IMG/VR virus record: IMGVR_UViG_3300046820_001024
Coordinates: 1 to 29,938 of that record
Length of the DNA stretch: 29,938 nt
Source: a virus
Direction: 5' to 3' (one strand)
In this document: one piece after another, positions 12,001-16,274 of the stretch
Numbering within the stretch: position 1 is the first letter of the stretch
How the letters are laid out: each line of letters begins with the position of its first letter
The notes under the pieces: generated by a model
What the model was told of the DNA's origin: nothing
The model's input: the letters and a program-made list of their open reading frames with translations, nothing else
Database searches by the model: none
Position numbers and translations under genes: made by a program

Positions 12001-12221
12001 CATGGGTGTATGCACTGGCTGATACGATTCCGAACTTCTTCGGATTCAAGGTTGACGTGATGCCAACGGAAGCCCGTAAAGACAGAGCCAAGAACAAGAA
12101 CATGTCAACGGCAGATGATTCGCCAACCCTCCTACGGTTGCTTGCCGAAGGTAGAGCAAGTGAAGCATTCACTGGTACAGTGAAGTCATCACCTCCGTCA
12201 GGAAATGTAAACCCTTGGTAA
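1..12221 (+). CDS. giant polyvalent/polyprotein-like phage protein (5' partial)
   Basis: The frame is already open at the left edge (first full codon at base 3), so the Met at 84 is internal and the start lies outside the window. Residues below count from that Met. The order is: N-terminal region with SH3-like stretches (about 410-460); a WCIAS motif at 899 followed by a predicted beta-solenoid (about 1290-1500); HEIAH metallopeptidase motif at 1977-1981; possible ADP-ribosyltransferase-like region (about 2428-2525); C5 cytosine methyltransferase (about 2553-2860); P-loop kinase with GVSGSGKST at 2893-2901; four MerR-like HTH repeats (about 3058-3407); and a conserved C-terminal region with a membrane-like segment near 3778-3796. 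A YQE-type motif recurs between modules. This matches the 'polyvalent protein' theme of phages and conjugative elements, thought to be delivered with the genome or to act early. Its position just before the endolysin suggests a late or virion-associated gene. Domain assignments are by eye from motifs. Confidence 0.85.
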   Translation, partial: KGLRQGVVDSTEFAGDLAERGGESALNMVLAYKQSEDEKKLGMPGKSAWDILAEGALGAVMQGDTRVGRAVYGGLNRLTSPQMIQQSIDRTAPGAMPGAGATPMSPAVDTGSAMRPGMRRFNLGGRIESGVDEDGSPIIKGARYAIYDPEARKAQVYTDNDFALEGARTRKAAQSLQGTQNIFKRQPVIQYDDTVVGGQRQILGITRDAGVLVRDYTKDGKSAISAVPLSEIRNAKISKRINEVIENQGVRPNSRPAPFMPEAFTNFNPVAFPDTVSLTTDSEPIPARVVERIGGKTDASYIVALPDGTHFRAHESQINVDKFTGGEHIIRGAMKDTDFPRSLADLAPKRGGLDGLVRIGEGSDAPFVELTPTQRKDYQAIATKYQADIDAIKREPDKTRRSQMLDIVQGKIANEYLATNPIAPPTGTWKEGDVVDVNLSQTKFAGKPQTAIVTDVNDYGYAVRLVDHPNVGTFTVQDANVMGEGVPDVSTAGTNKGVKSLAAGRISTERSTATGRDGVPAVTRGYASTGMAATDVATVSDKAKHVDYVELPEDVQQSIQKRFKKAVDDGEITAGNSIEFIETTKDGQVHGQIHVHALDNMTFQVVATNFPEGGGAIKDQYVSSYNVRYNPETDMWDVYSVDPETARRMSESDEAAYMAISHLKNVAPVDANLDVWNAKGVTKQTQRNILNTFLDAVNVKFPINEKWKTASDFDLLLDNNKHRLQNGEYITPFSVDSFSPRHYYKDVWTNESLDMSDPAQYARASDAARDIYDALNGSAYRKQDIEDLIRNRREESLGRLEDQLNNHVATNNWTEVEHQLFMMMASKYALKTEKDANQNIVIKLVDISKNNEVLPVSYSQVDYNAFVDALRAGEIPKKAFLTSLESAQRNNVSNRSVPVNGWKKYPQSSSPTNAAELSRDVADTVWCIASTDMARHYMEQADFYVYFEDSRPLVAYCGNQHSIPEPPRGTRDNSQAVNAYEQQLAVQHMKDNGIAPHYLDDVNANKSANNIAQGIGTAEDVDNVNKLKKSARLYSNRDNNAEVILHKLKSPITFGYDWTSVRFANTYNRYGGKKTQLELLTDLPDFRKNYELLVAGPTNQMSFTINDVDSLYVQGDQGIAALKEIYNSHIKGKNIKHEITIQIEGTAHYDRYGSTIAQNISGDDWDEADIERIWRNDVKGAIKASDFDNDFSWAYFSADRAPLIHIDGADSQTIKMNRASTYALANSIRNATIEVQPSIDPSKNGVKVDVHVVSRLDSDIVNIKALEQTDTDYEVSSYNGTLNVSNMGIRTFNFVHGDITLTDSVLDSTYINDTRRSSGVLNIVNTKARPQEIYRVRLQNPYTALNYFSQNDSSPLTIYNVDAKLHQLYNTAITQYFYSDYELDVDTNIKRLFLSRNRHKVNINSGSNVEVIDFSVPDGDYEVNSPNNNSYITIQNDKTDWLTAEGKLVVNFTGKDNAVMLKGTSGNQYQSVKINSPQQTTLVQSFTNGRNSIWNNITSNQFFDRFFINGDYQIVDEYTQRTFSEAIKDLVKFKHASLSVNEYLTIKAIRQAIIANFPGITRKANKVVNTSLDECNTNLIEHDLSKISIGDFNSAEIEAILTTELHQGTIMNMKSVARAILVNPDNQYSLQPLNHPAYINMELAQRAAIDSSLAEQNQHTNVKPPSSDIFQQEPDVYTFDGAAPTDVQMLPPDGGDEAAYQEIDDTGATSSKPIKKVSGGYKLQGSFRMSVPTSQLRRYREEVNKLAIQHGVDSEAYRKGMKKLEKEYRELISQASAQVLAIINKIATEQRPNVTGYQQKDTTAARIGYAIKSVDRNFNNLPRPSVDTPDNRLGTYKMMFNALGEDYSVDAFRVSNRAQLKTVLQKQYKYDATNADRISEVVDRFARAWAFDKMQSMGFRPTEIVEITGKLAENILEAGAYNTPSSDMLFQHFPGKTPKETKLVAQYMREFYEDRFAAFGVLDDAYDFTKKFRGAIFRTNKSKDDAVLNVIVGFASRDETTGIHEIAHALFRGMGYPFQKAIAEAMGVNSMTLKAMAKDNRFPIWVEEKWAAAFEGSLRAGVAPQARDATDPTRPRQQDPTLAKLWMELGDFLTGARNATIKKQIASGEIPEWGKDEKGTRWIARFKATDKLYTGNELELENGQFVTVKATQSAAGEPVQVVDVDSGKVSTVAVDEIKRYSGRVPSGFNDATLDTLSNWLRSYYGNTERNIRTTLPDMVADYVGGEVDLGQLRAESTKLQKVAFQEAMDEPRSPLLSSLSKMSSVQTGIKSLLASNRLEIGNKGTVKNAYDRYGKPSNSFRLLRDVYGFDGNTAAAYYAQTETPEFKKWSENLPLLEAVNSIQVSPDIDMNKMSPEERSNYRRYETGHELANLASEILRDGADDNDVDKFVDLADQFYRNDGRSLKEIRKAVEQIVNANEDENVQQLMSFETSLRRELDTSPDFEQAREVSVSSDVYRNAAHTPRTGKGFVTVSFPAMESSNLIRTKNGVVLTSGITSFDGNRQGGEYIKFKNPQVVNLEGQGIDQQKLDRIIANATKAKRDGVVLLNLRHSNTVNSALHNVAVPITRYPTKSIVAVPGVDLGTYFSGGGTLEASVYESVFPKIAVEYNAEIASVYRANHGDHVQVKDVQEVDPTSLKDVQWFHASPVCKNFSDANPNAIETILDKKTGKAVVDAIDHSRPPIVTIENVAKYRESESFTAILDALRRNGYEFDYGVYKTSKYGGGTSRQRLIVRAVRGFALPPIIKTDASQRTWYESIKDIIDTLPISELAPNQLRKLEASKIDVRAMKTPVLFTQNSYHAVGITADKVFPSFTTSGGTYRILMPGGTVRAITGVAFRRMMGLPDAYLLPESEPLSRKILANGVPAELSQTIMAPLADAYARNNMRRLVQEEMRRMDTGEQAAYQEVDDELRKTVYIMRGVSGSGKSTLANKLVGKTGRIFSTDNYFVNAETGQYKFDPTKISENHSKNLNAFVTQLQNSERTQTPLIVDNTNMQQWEYAPYVEAARKYGWDVEFAEIDPRKYTDADIKQLAKRNKHGVSENVIRQMISRYEPRDTGGDVAYQEDGKNRRVSNAAMLSYVAQTANISEFDVQKLIDNGSLPKPIDGYYDPITFRALQARVSVAIATGKDGKLNWDNAVKFVPIIRDLNKKQIPFDPSGALETSELVHWLKTRKGHLFPMPNIRGQQITEDRMVKTFLNTRVFPDDYIVGGDRSGLMYDQQILTALEIYTNMRHNGYAVEFIKGVLNPEADQRTLQGGVGIKEFYDLLNEGREKPITQDMIMNWRNKGNYIPAMLNNPAHGIGKIFTPDHLLIAEKIADLIDTGVSPSVTKGQLKARLLEDPEYVAAFTRIVTHPWYQSTSTTTIESIKEAKPIMRMADVIAAIAKEVAPTKFNVQTYQALERSGHIPRGLKPSDGTTRRQYNDNYVKLAVMALDPKYRGKKTEARKQDPEYAKLWNKIDAAVKDSESGSEEASYQEIDDLFPSQRRTVETYDMPGAPMYVERIRPKQLPPRNAWFWGAIDLYNDITRLPLSGDLAFQNLQGGIIGLSNPLVGLKAFKAGLQGFAPNMQIEVNGQLYGSRKFGRETYHAAGEAMRRNPMYKLAKEAGLPLAMFEIDARLQEAREIELHNLKMTNPNATMKDVKIGLMDIDELGTVDEWYSKNRITRHLPMQGQFERFNSLVHDTLLLTQFDNWVKVLMSKGYQPNTAMFNKALKDAARVLAVSVGDIKYSTNPETDAAASRIAKIFFTAPRWLMSRALIDPFINQMVSNSSIFARLREIMGEDNPAFNLYNGDKEVAKLGQSMWLRIAGLEAMLAIMAWVFSNWYPDTEVNTDIQPGRIRIGDFQIDPMAGLIDHYKLAGRLAKAVFSVDPRDASRAEKEGIPQWMMAVKDISKELSYKASPGITFLQAISGTNDLKAQADNFFTAPWEAKAINVVGEPLFERSASAKIFYDMIKPRLRELFGDAVADDIPISNMMMDRIPMALPGFIDSFASAKEYNRDPWVYALADTIPNFFGFKVDVMPTEARKDRAKNKNMSTADDSPTLLRLLAEGRASEAFTGTVKSSPPSGNVNPW
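1959..1976 (+). repeat. YQE-type separator motif, divergent copy 1
   Basis: Encodes DEAAYM with Tyr at residue 630 of the giant frame. It shares DEAAY with the other separators but lacks the following QE. The base composition of the gene changes here: the DNA to its right is markedly AT-richer. It may be the left junction of an inserted module. Confidence 0.5.
1974..5117 (+). other. AT-rich module inside the giant gene (WCxA motif plus beta-solenoid-like region)
   Basis: This stretch of about 1040 codons differs in composition from its flanks. By hand count, line 2041-2100 is 19/60 G+C and 4261-4320 is 17/60, against 36/60 at 1021-1080 and 31/60 at 11581-11640. It carries a motif of the form WCIAS..A..Y...DFYVYF (residues 899-920). 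The same WC.A...A...GDFYVYY theme is remembered from proteins of unknown function in phages and candidate-phyla bacteria. After it come many short alternating beta-like segments rich in Asn, Asp, Val and Ile, typical of a right-handed beta-helix or leucine-rich-like solenoid. It is bounded by two EAAY motifs. Its function is unknown, and acquisition by transfer is inferred from composition only. Confidence 0.55.
5085..5117 (+). repeat. YQE separator motif, copy 2
   Basis: Encodes GDEAAYQEIDD with Tyr at residue 1673. It lies at the right edge of the AT-rich module and before the metallopeptidase-containing segment. Confidence 0.7.
5880..6300 (+). other. zincin metallopeptidase domain of the giant protein
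   Basis: TGIHEIAHALFR places an HExxH zinc motif at residues 1977-1981. Downstream, a stretch reading EEKWAAAFEGSLRAG offers the third glutamate ligand. The arrangement HEIxH...E-x-WA-x-xFE...G-x-AP is typical of metallopeptidase domains of phage polyvalent proteins. A plausible role is self-processing of the polyprotein or cleavage of a host factor; neither is shown by the sequence. Confidence 0.65.
7363..7700 (+). other. possible ADP-ribosyltransferase-like domain of the giant protein
   Basis: Residues about 2428-2525 read VYRNA..., then EYIKFKNPQVVNLEG, then AKRDGVVLLNLRHS. The sequence 'xKxKNPxVVxLxG ... A...DGVVxLN' recalls the C-terminal half of the ART-type domains common in polyvalent proteins. 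The N-terminal catalytic histidine/arginine pattern is not clear, so this is tentative. A structural comparison would decide it. Confidence 0.3.
7737..8672 (+). other. C5 cytosine DNA methyltransferase domain of the giant protein
   Basis: Conserved motifs appear in canonical order: motif I DLGTYFSGGGTLEAS (Phe 2559), motif IV SPVCKNFS with the catalytic Cys at 2622, motif VI ENV at 2660-2662, motif VIII SRQRLIVRA (about 2700-2708), motif IX around RRMMGLPDAY, and motif X NGVPAELSQTI. The residue before the catalytic Cys is Val rather than the usual Pro. The stretch between motifs VIII and IX, where target recognition normally sits, is present. It probably methylates phage DNA against restriction or acts on host DNA. 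Confidence 0.85.
8697..8729 (+). repeat. YQE separator motif, copy 3
   Basis: Encodes GEQAAYQEVDD with Tyr at residue 2877, just after the methyltransferase domain and just before the kinase domain. Confidence 0.7.
8733..9167 (+). other. P-loop kinase domain of the giant protein
   Basis: The domain begins LRKTVYIMRGVSGSGKST, a Walker A motif (residues 2893-2901) placed directly after the first beta strand. It is followed by STDNYF and IVDNTNMQQWEY, typical of the AAA_33/polynucleotide-kinase-like NTPase family (NEDD4BP2/PNK type). The roughly 150-residue domain exactly fills the space between two YQE motifs, so it looks like a discrete unit. The likely activity is phosphoryl transfer to a nucleotide or nucleic-acid end; the substrate is unknown. 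Confidence 0.8.
9177..9200 (+). repeat. YQE separator motif, copy 4
   Basis: Encodes GDVAYQED with Tyr at residue 3035, between the kinase and the MerR-like repeats. Confidence 0.65.
9255..10304 (+). other. four tandem MerR-like helix-turn-helix repeats in the giant protein
   Basis: Four stretches share the pattern helix - hhxxhhxxGxhP - loop - Y/F-x-x-hhxxh, typical of MerR-type winged HTH units. They start near residues 3058 (QKLIDNGSLPKP...YYDP), 3160 (VKTFLNTRVFPDDY...MYDQQ), 3248 (IMNWRNKGNYIPAM...IFTPDH) and 3365 (YQALERSGHIPRG...YNDNY). This suggests a DNA-binding or protein-bridging array. Recognised by eye only. Confidence 0.5.
10407..10439 (+). repeat. YQE separator motif, copy 5
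   Basis: Encodes GSEEASYQEIDD with Tyr at residue 3447, between the HTH repeats and the conserved C-terminal region. Confidence 0.7.
10440..12221 (+). other. conserved C-terminal region of the giant protein
   Basis: About 590 residues of largely helical sequence. It contains the stretch FFTAPRWLMSRALIDPF (about 3716-3732), like the 'fF.pR...SR' signature of large polyvalent-protein-associated C-terminal domains, and one membrane-compatible helix (AGLEAMLAIMAWVFSNW, about 3780-3796). G+C content returns to that of the N-terminal region. A role in virion packaging or membrane passage is possible but not shown. Confidence 0.5.
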
Positions 12222-13000
12222 ACGAATACGGAACACGCTTCGTTGAACTGGCATCCAAGTATGTCGGCGTAACCGAAGAGCCACTAGGTAGCAACCGTGG
12301 CAAACTCATCGACCAATGGAACACCGCAGTAGGTGTTCCAGTTGGTTCATTCTGGTGTGCGAGTTTCGTAAGTGCAGTTGTACGTGACTTTCAAAAGTCA
12401 GGTATTGACTTCCCTTTACAACAATCGGCAAGTTGTGATGTATGGCTAAAGCAAGCCAAAGTCAATGCAATGACGTCAATTCAACCATCTACTGGCGCAC
12501 TGTTTCTTATCTGCCCATCTCCAAACGATGCTACCCACATTGGTATCGTAGGCAACAAAGTAGACGGTTTATGGCATACCATTGAAGGCAACTCCAATAT
12601 GGGTGGTAGCCGCAATGGATACGCCGTAGTCAATAGACCAAACGGAATCAAACGAAATAACATCATCTACGTAAACTGGATGGGCCGTATTGAGGAAGCA
12701 GACACTATGCCTTGGCATGTCGTGTTCCCAAATAAAACCATCGAGGCAGTCAACGTAAGTGGATCAACTTACATTCCGTTACGAGCTGCTATCGTAGCCT
12801 GTGATGGTGACGATAGCCTACTCACATACGATGGACAGCCACTGTACAGAGGTAAGAAGATTCCATGCAAGATGGTTGTCATGAATGGAAAGACTCATGT
12901 GTTGGTGAGAGAGTTTATGAACTACGCCGACTTGGAGTTTGATGTTTACCCTGCCACGCAAACTATCAAGGTGATGCCAGATGACTTACCTTGGGTCTAG
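12215..13000 (+). CDS. endolysin, CHAP/NlpC-P60-like amidase with C-terminal copper-amine-oxidase-N-like domain
   Basis: Predicted cell-wall hydrolase of 261 residues. The start is TTG, overlapping the stop of the giant gene by 7 bases, with an AGGA about 10 bases upstream. The N-terminal half has the papain-like layout of CHAP/NlpC-P60 enzymes: FWCASFVSA with the candidate catalytic Cys48, THIGIVG with His108, and IEGNSN near 123-128 as third polar residue. From about residue 166 the sequence (YIPLRAAIVACDGD..., ending QTIKVMP) resembles the Cu_amine_oxidN1/stalk-type domain that many Firmicutes and related bacteria attach to cell-wall enzymes, so it may bind the wall. No signal peptide is visible, so a holin would be needed for export; none is recognised next to it. 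The stop lies in a hairpin shared with the converging gene. Confidence 0.75.
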   Translation: MVNEYGTRFVELASKYVGVTEEPLGSNRGKLIDQWNTAVGVPVGSFWCASFVSAVVRDFQKSGIDFPLQQSASCDVWLKQAKVNAMTSIQPSTGALFLICPSPNDATHIGIVGNKVDGLWHTIEGNSNMGGSRNGYAVVNRPNGIKRNNIIYVNWMGRIEEADTMPWHVVFPNKTIEAVNVSGSTYIPLRAAIVACDGDDSLLTYDGQPLYRGKKIPCKMVVMNGKTHVLVREFMNYADLEFDVYPATQTIKVMPDDLPWV

Positions 13001-13012
13001 GTAGGTAAGTCA
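12982..13012. terminator. bidirectional hairpin at the convergent gene junction
   Basis: A perfect 10-bp inverted repeat (TGACTTACCT at 12982-12991, AGGTAAGTCA at 13003-13012) encloses an 11-base loop. The loop holds CTAG at 12997-13000, which supplies the TAG stop of both converging genes. There is no T-tract, so intrinsic termination would be weak; the symmetry suits a two-way barrier. Confidence 0.5.
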
Positions 13013-13329
13013 CCAAACGTAACCCACTGGTCTTCCGGCTGACGCAAAGGTGCATCAATCTTCAGCGTCATGCCGGGAGACATCATCACATCATCGACCT
13101 CAAGCCAATCTGGTAAGAGGTCGTAGTTGATTTGTACTAACCCAAGTTTGACAGCCGCCCTGATCGGTGTTGGTACGTTTAGTATCTTGTAGACGTGCCA
13201 CAACTCCTGCTGTAACGTTTCCCTAGATATCCCCAACTTACGTGCCGCAGTATCCCTATCCTTGTTTAGGATGGTCGTGATGACCACTACTCGCAACCAA
13301 GGACTCATCTTCTTCTTCACTGTTTTCAT
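12997..13329 (-). CDS. small LuxR/GerE-type helix-turn-helix protein
   Basis: A 110-residue protein whose residues about 22-65 (ARKLGISRETLQQE...YKILNVPTPIRAAVKLGL) follow the GerE/LuxR DNA-binding pattern: scaffold helix, turn, recognition helix, then a helix with KLxVxxRxxAxxxG spacing. There is no receiver or autoinducer domain, so it is a stand-alone DNA-binding protein. It is the last gene of the leftward replication operon and overlaps the dnaB stop by 4 bases (ATGA), so it is probably translationally coupled. It may regulate late genes, since it is made after the replication genes and converges on the lysis region; that role is inference. The C-terminal 45 residues are not recognised. 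Confidence 0.65.
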   Translation of the reverse strand: MKTVKKKMSPWLRVVVITTILNKDRDTAARKLGISRETLQQELWHVYKILNVPTPIRAAVKLGLVQINYDLLPDWLEVDDVMMSPGMTLKIDAPLRQPEDQWVTFGDLPT

Positions 13330-14648
13330 AGCAGACTAAATTCCATATCTTTAAACCGTCCCGTGCTTGGCTTGTACTCAAGTACTACACTACCCACGGG
13401 CCCATTGCGATTCTTTGAAACTATGACCTCGCATTCATCGGTCTCTATGGACTCTCTCATACCTGCGGTGGCGTAATACGATGCACGATACAAGAACATG
13501 ATGACATCTGCATCTGACTCAATGTCCCCGGACTCACGTAGGTCAGCCATCATCGGGCGTTTGTCATCTCGTTTGTCAGCAGCTCTGTTAAGGCTTGAGA
13601 GTGCTATCACTGGGCAATCCAGTTCTCTGGCAAGTGCCTTTAGCCCTCGAGAAACAGCACCAATCTCTTGTGTCCTGTTCTGGCCTGCCGTTGCTACCAT
13701 CTGGAGATAATCGACTACAATCAAGTCGATGTTCGTATTGGATTGCAACTTGATTGCCTTTCCACGGATGTCGGACATTGACATTGGGTTAGCGGCAGCC
13801 AGATACAGGTTGCTATCAAACAAATCGGCACGTGTTTTCTTCAGTGCCATCTTCTCTTCCAAGGTAAGCACACTATTTGATATTGCCTTCAGGCTGATGC
13901 CTGTTTCGTGTGCAAGCAAGCGTTGACTGGTCATCTTCTCGGACATCTCAATGCTTGCGAATAGAACACACTTCTGTGACTTGACTGCAGCCAGAGATAG
14001 CGACAATGCAAAGGCAGACTTACCCATCGATGGACGTGCACCAACAATGATGAGCTCGCCCTTGCGCCATCCACCAACCATGTCATCCAACTCTTGCCAT
14101 CCAGAAGGCACACCAGACATCTTGTAGGTTGATGTACGACTCTCAATGTCATCTATGGCTTGCTTGATGCCATCGTCTACATGGTTGTATTCAACGCTGT
14201 TCTGTAACCCGGCAAGGGATTGGCTTCCGAGCATGATGTCGTTGGTGATTGATACTGGGTCAGCGTTGTCTTCTTGTATCTTATTGATCGCATTGCTACA
14301 TATCTCAATGACACGCCGCCGGTCATACTCGTATCGCACAGTGTTGGCATAGGACATCGCATGGCTTGTCGTTGGAAGCAACTCACCCATCTGCATGATG
14401 TAGCCCAATCCACCAACACGCTCAAGGATTCCTTGGCGTTCGAGTTCATCCTTTGTTGTGACAATATCAATGTCCAAACCAACCTCATCTACACGCTTCA
14501 TCGCATCGTAGATAAGACCGTTGGCTTCACGATAGAAACTACGTCCGTTCGGTACTGATACTTCTACTTTACGTAGAACCTTCTCTCCTCCAAGAAGCAC
14601 AGATGCAATGAGTGACATCTCGCTTTCAATTGAATAAGGTATCTTCAT
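13326..14648 (-). CDS. dnaB: replicative DNA helicase DnaB
   Basis: A hexameric 5'-3' helicase of 440 residues, close to the usual DnaB length. The N-terminal helical domain begins IPYSIESEMSLIASVLL. Walker A is GARPSMGKS at 203-211, the Walker B region reads LIVVDYLQM, and further RecA-fold motifs are ESGDIESDADVIMFLYR and a SKNRNGPVG arginine-finger/H4-like stretch. The start is ATG with AGGA about 6 bases upstream, and it overlaps the end of the preceding gene by 23 bases. With the initiator and loader candidates upstream it forms the phage replication block. No intein is present. Confidence 0.95.
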   Translation of the reverse strand: MKIPYSIESEMSLIASVLLGGEKVLRKVEVSVPNGRSFYREANGLIYDAMKRVDEVGLDIDIVTTKDELERQGILERVGGLGYIMQMGELLPTTSHAMSYANTVRYEYDRRRVIEICSNAINKIQEDNADPVSITNDIMLGSQSLAGLQNSVEYNHVDDGIKQAIDDIESRTSTYKMSGVPSGWQELDDMVGGWRKGELIIVGARPSMGKSAFALSLSLAAVKSQKCVLFASIEMSEKMTSQRLLAHETGISLKAISNSVLTLEEKMALKKTRADLFDSNLYLAAANPMSMSDIRGKAIKLQSNTNIDLIVVDYLQMVATAGQNRTQEIGAVSRGLKALARELDCPVIALSSLNRAADKRDDKRPMMADLRESGDIESDADVIMFLYRASYYATAGMRESIETDECEVIVSKNRNGPVGSVVLEYKPSTGRFKDMEFSLL

Positions 14649-14916
14649 AAAATCCTATCTCATCCCCATCATCTGGGTTACGTGCGAACCACAGCCCGTG
14701 CTGTGCCGCAACAATGTCTAAGTGAAACTCTATCAATATCAGTGCGTCAGTATGTGACATCTCAGCTCGACCTAACAAGCGTACGAACTTTCGTCTCATT
14801 GACCGGCTGATGTACTTTGCTACTAGAGGTAACAAGGCAACGACCAATTCTTCATCAGTCGTTGCCCCGCGCACTAAACACCCGCTAACTGGTGATTGCT
14901 TGAGCCTCTGTTGCAT
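14626..14916 (-). CDS. hypothetical protein between helicase-loader candidate and dnaB
   Basis: A 96-residue protein, not recognised. The middle is helical and basic (KYISRSMRRKFVRLLGR), and the C-terminus is acidic and aromatic (NPDDGDEIGFYED). It overlaps the gene before it by 32 bases and dnaB by 23 bases, so the three are likely made together. A small adaptor of the helicase or a regulator is conceivable from position only. No strong Shine-Dalgarno site is seen, which fits translational coupling. Confidence 0.6.
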   Translation of the reverse strand: MQQRLKQSPVSGCLVRGATTDEELVVALLPLVAKYISRSMRRKFVRLLGRAEMSHTDALILIEFHLDIVAAQHGLWFARNPDDGDEIGFYEDTLFN

Positions 14917-15427
14917 TAAATATTTTACGAGAACTCTCTACCATTTGGTTGTGCGGTGGATTGCGTAGCACCTCGTCGGTGATGTCACTGCATAGAATCA
15001 TAGGAAAGACTTCTTCAATTAACTTGATGTTCTGTTCCTCTGACCGTCCGCCGCAGTTACTCCATCCTCCGATTGCCTCAACGAGTTTGTTGACTGCTGG
15101 ATGTAACTTACCTTCTTTGACTGCCTTATTAGCATAGTCGATACGAACACCAGGATGTACCCGCCGGATAATCTCACTGATTGTTGAATAGATTTGCCTT
15201 GGAGACAAGTCTGGAATGAGATGGGACAGCACAAGTTTACGCAGTTCGGCTGGGCTTGGTCTCCACTCACACATCTGTAGTGCCTTGGTGATAGCCAGCA
15301 CAACTGTGTCATCGTGCCAATCAGTCATCACAAGAGCGTAGGTTACAGCCACACGCTCATCCCAAGGTTGATTACTTGGCATCACTGCGAGGATGTTACT
15401 CGCATATTGGAATGTCTTCTCTGTCAT
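14885..15427 (-). CDS. helicase loader candidate (G40P loader/inhibitor-like)
   Basis: A 180-residue helical protein. Residues about 25-70 (YALVMTDWHDDTVV...ALQMCEWRPSPAELRKLV) resemble the helical 'W/Y-x-PxxAEIR' region common in phage helicase loaders such as the G40P loader/inhibitor and other small replication-accessory proteins. No ATPase motif is present, so it is not a DnaC-type AAA+ loader. It follows a winged-helix initiator gene by 22 bases, with GGGAG about 8 bases before its ATG, and precedes dnaB by one gene. This is the usual initiator-loader-helicase order. The assignment rests on order and weak motif similarity. Confidence 0.5.
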   Translation of the reverse strand: MTEKTFQYASNILAVMPSNQPWDERVAVTYALVMTDWHDDTVVLAITKALQMCEWRPSPAELRKLVLSHLIPDLSPRQIYSTISEIIRRVHPGVRIDYANKAVKEGKLHPAVNKLVEAIGGWSNCGGRSEEQNIKLIEEVFPMILCSDITDEVLRNPPHNQMVESSRKIFNATEAQAITS

Positions 15428-15449
15428 ACTCTAACTCCCTGCACGTATT

Positions 15450-16274
15450 CTAATCGCGCCCTTGAACAAAGCGCAATGCATTCGACGCTGAATTGGAAAT
15501 ATCATTTGCCTTCCGCATCGCACTAGGCAATGTTGTCTGAGCTCGTTCTGCTGATGACCAATGCTTCCACAATGCCCTAAGAGTAACCATTGACTCACTC
15601 TTCCATTGACCCATGAGATTGTAGGTGCGTTGGTAAACCTCATCAGCGGTCACACCTGACCGAACCATCTCACGTAGAACAAGGTGTACACCCTGCCACT
15701 CACCAACACTGTATTCATCCTGCCATCCCCGTGCCCGTCGAAACATCACAAACAACTGATGTGCTGGATCATCGGTCTTTGGTAGTTGCACATCCCTCTT
15801 CTTCCTTTGGGGGACTATAGGGGGATTTAGTTCTTTATAAGTCTTGTTCAATGTAATGGGGGGTATAAAATCTGTCCCCTCCTCGGATATAAAATTTGTC
15901 CCCTCCCCCTGCATTTCAAACTCTGCGACTTGCTCATCTGTTGGCATCACAACGTAGAGGTTGCTTGTCTGCCGCCCAGATGCCGTCCGTCTTTCACAGA
16001 CTGCAAGTACCCTCTGGTTGCCCACAGTGACCGTACAGAGCCGTTTGATGGCGGTCTTGACAGTTTGCTCACTAAGCCCTGTCTGCGTGGCTATTTTCGC
16101 CAAACTCGGCCAACACACATTCGTTTGCCCGATGTGCATAGTAAGGCACGTCAAAACCATCCAGTCCGAAGACTGGAAAAGGTGGAGATTCTCCACCAGT
16201 TCCGTTTCAATCCGAATGAATGTGACGTTCTCAACACGTTGTCCGTAAGAGCGTCCCGTAAACACACCAATCAT
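15450..16274 (-). CDS. replication initiation protein with winged helix (HTH_36-like)
   Basis: The chosen ATG at 16274 overlaps the preceding stop as ATGA and has AAGGA about 9 bases upstream. An in-frame ATG 14 codons earlier is less likely. The product is 274 residues. The N-terminal part contains a winged-helix domain: SSDWMVLTCLTMHIG..., CWPSLAKIATQTGLSEQTVK, typical of phage and plasmid replication initiators (HTH_36). A polar linker (PPIVPQRKKRDVQ) leads to a C-terminal helical region (LFVMFRRARGWQDEY...) like the replisome-contact domain of DnaD-like proteins. It likely binds the origin and recruits the helicase. No origin iterons were recognised inside the gene. Confidence 0.75.
   Translation of the reverse strand: MIGVFTGRSYGQRVENVTFIRIETELVENLHLFQSSDWMVLTCLTMHIGQTNVCWPSLAKIATQTGLSEQTVKTAIKRLCTVTVGNQRVLAVCERRTASGRQTSNLYVVMPTDEQVAEFEMQGEGTNFISEEGTDFIPPITLNKTYKELNPPIVPQRKKRDVQLPKTDDPAHQLFVMFRRARGWQDEYSVGEWQGVHLVLREMVRSGVTADEVYQRTYNLMGQWKSESMVTLRALWKHWSSAERAQTTLPSAMRKANDISNSASNALRFVQGRD

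Noticed and set aside
13498-14558. Several 65-94-codon plus-strand frames opposite dnaB
   Set aside because: They are antisense to a clearly conserved helicase and show no ribosome-binding sites or protein-like content.
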